From Sphingobacterium sp. UBA6711 (GTDB lineage: Bacteria > Bacteroidota > Bacteroidia > Sphingobacteriales > Sphingobacteriaceae), in NCBI GenBank assembly GCA_002454415.1, contig DKIT01000200.1:79385-84919 (forward strand): a DNA stretch of 5,535 bases. The letters are read 5' to 3'. This document shows, piece by piece, positions 5,045 through 5,535 of the stretch (its first letter is position 1; each line of letters starts with the position of its first letter). Below the pieces are notes generated by a model. It had not been told where the DNA came from. It saw only the letters and a list, made by a program, of their open reading frames with translations, and ran no database searches. The position numbers and the translations under genes were made by a program.

Positions 5045-5535
5045 CTACTCCACTTCAAATAAATCGGAGATAGAAGAGTGTTGATTTACGCTTGTAATCG
5101 CTTTTGCGAACAAATCAGCTGTAGATAATACTTTGATTTTTGTCGATTGTTTTGCTTTTTCAGAATCTAATTGAATGGTGTCCGTAACGATCATTTCTGA
5201 TAATACGGAATTTTCAATTGTTTCATATGCCTTGCCCGAAAGTACAGCATGTGTACAAACTGCTCTTACAGATTTTGCGCCATTTTCCATAATTAAAGCT
5301 GCTGCTTTTGACAGTGTACCGGCTGTATCACAGATATCGTCAATCAACACAACGTCTTGGCCTGTTACGTCACCAATGATAGACATTGATTCGATTTCAT
5401 TTGCACGTTTACGGCGTTTATCACAAATAATAACTTCAGCATTGAAGAATTTAGCAAATGTACGAGCTCTGTATGATCCACCCATATCCGGAGAAGCGAT
5501 CGTTAAATTCGGAAGCTTCAATGATTTGATGTAGG
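5045..5535 (-). CDS. prs: Ribose-phosphate pyrophosphokinase, C-terminal half (partial, N-terminus off window)
   Basis: Prs transfers pyrophosphate from ATP to ribose 5-phosphate to make PRPP, the precursor of purines, pyrimidines, NAD, histidine and tryptophan. The window shows the last 162 residues of a protein normally about 310-320 long; the frame stays open to the right edge, beginning YIKSLKLPNL. Recognisable blocks are SPDMGGSYRARTFAKFF, DKRRKRANEIESMSIIGDV, and the PRPP-binding loop VVLIDDICDTAGTLSKAA, equivalent to VDDMIDTGGT in E. coli. The C-terminus ISDLFEVE matches the family ending. The loop has CDTAGT where many homologues have IDTGGT, a variant seen as conservative. There is no start codon in the window: the in-frame TTG at 5521 is an internal leucine. 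A terminator follows, then rplY on the same strand. Confidence 0.96.
   Translation of the reverse strand, partial: YIKSLKLPNLTIASPDMGGSYRARTFAKFFNAEVIICDKRRKRANEIESMSIIGDVTGQDVVLIDDICDTAGTLSKAAALIMENGAKSVRAVCTHAVLSGKAYETIENSVLSEMIVTDTIQLDSEKAKQSTKIKVLSTADLFAKAITSVNQHSSISDLFEVE

Noticed and set aside
5175..5534. Plus-strand open frame opposite prs
   Set aside because: The minus strand encodes highly conserved Prs blocks throughout, so this is a shadow frame.

Overview
The window looks like chromosomal DNA from a member of the Bacteroidota, most likely the Sphingobacteriaceae (Sphingobacterium or a relative). This rests on the low-GC sequence, a textbook Bacteroidota promoter (TTTG-N19-TAnnTTTG) in front of rplY, a BlaI/M56 pair whose sensor carries SusC/TonB-plug-like segments, and the gene order prs-rplY-pth. 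The taxon is inferred from features, not from a database search.

Layout. Bases 1-704 (minus) hold the N-terminal part of a zinc-ribbon, single-membrane-span protein with a probable PQQ-type beta-propeller domain; it runs off the left edge. Bases 705-1021 are a divergent intergenic region with a 15-bp near-palindrome (972-986) that is a good candidate operator. Bases 1022-3164 (plus) are a two-gene unit: a BlaI/MecI-family repressor and, 4 bases later, a BlaR1/MecR1-like M56 metalloprotease. The protease has no penicillin-binding sensor domain; its extracytoplasmic part carries two TonB-receptor-plug-like segments. A hairpin terminator follows at 3184-3215. Convergent to this unit lie, on the minus strand, pth (3284-3847), rplY (3930-4526) and the C-terminal half of prs (5045-5535).

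How the genes work together. The regulator and protease probably form a signal-responsive switch: the membrane protease senses an envelope signal and relieves repression by its cytosolic partner. The signal and targets are unknown, and self-regulation through the 972-986 dyad is likely. The minus-strand genes are housekeeping: Prs makes PRPP, bL25 binds 5S rRNA, and Pth recycles peptidyl-tRNA. They are conserved neighbours but do not look like one operon here, because terminators separate prs from rplY and rplY from pth, and rplY has its own strong promoter. Pth may start from a -7 element only 4 bases before its ATG, which would give a leaderless mRNA.

The least expected structure is non-coding. 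Bases 4731-4835, between prs and rplY, hold eight consecutive 11-bp units (three TAACAGGG-type, then five inverted) that form a 20-bp perfect inverted repeat and are bounded by 9-bp inverted repeats. No known feature type explains it. It could be a protein-binding array, a small palindromic repeat element or a structural DNA/RNA element.
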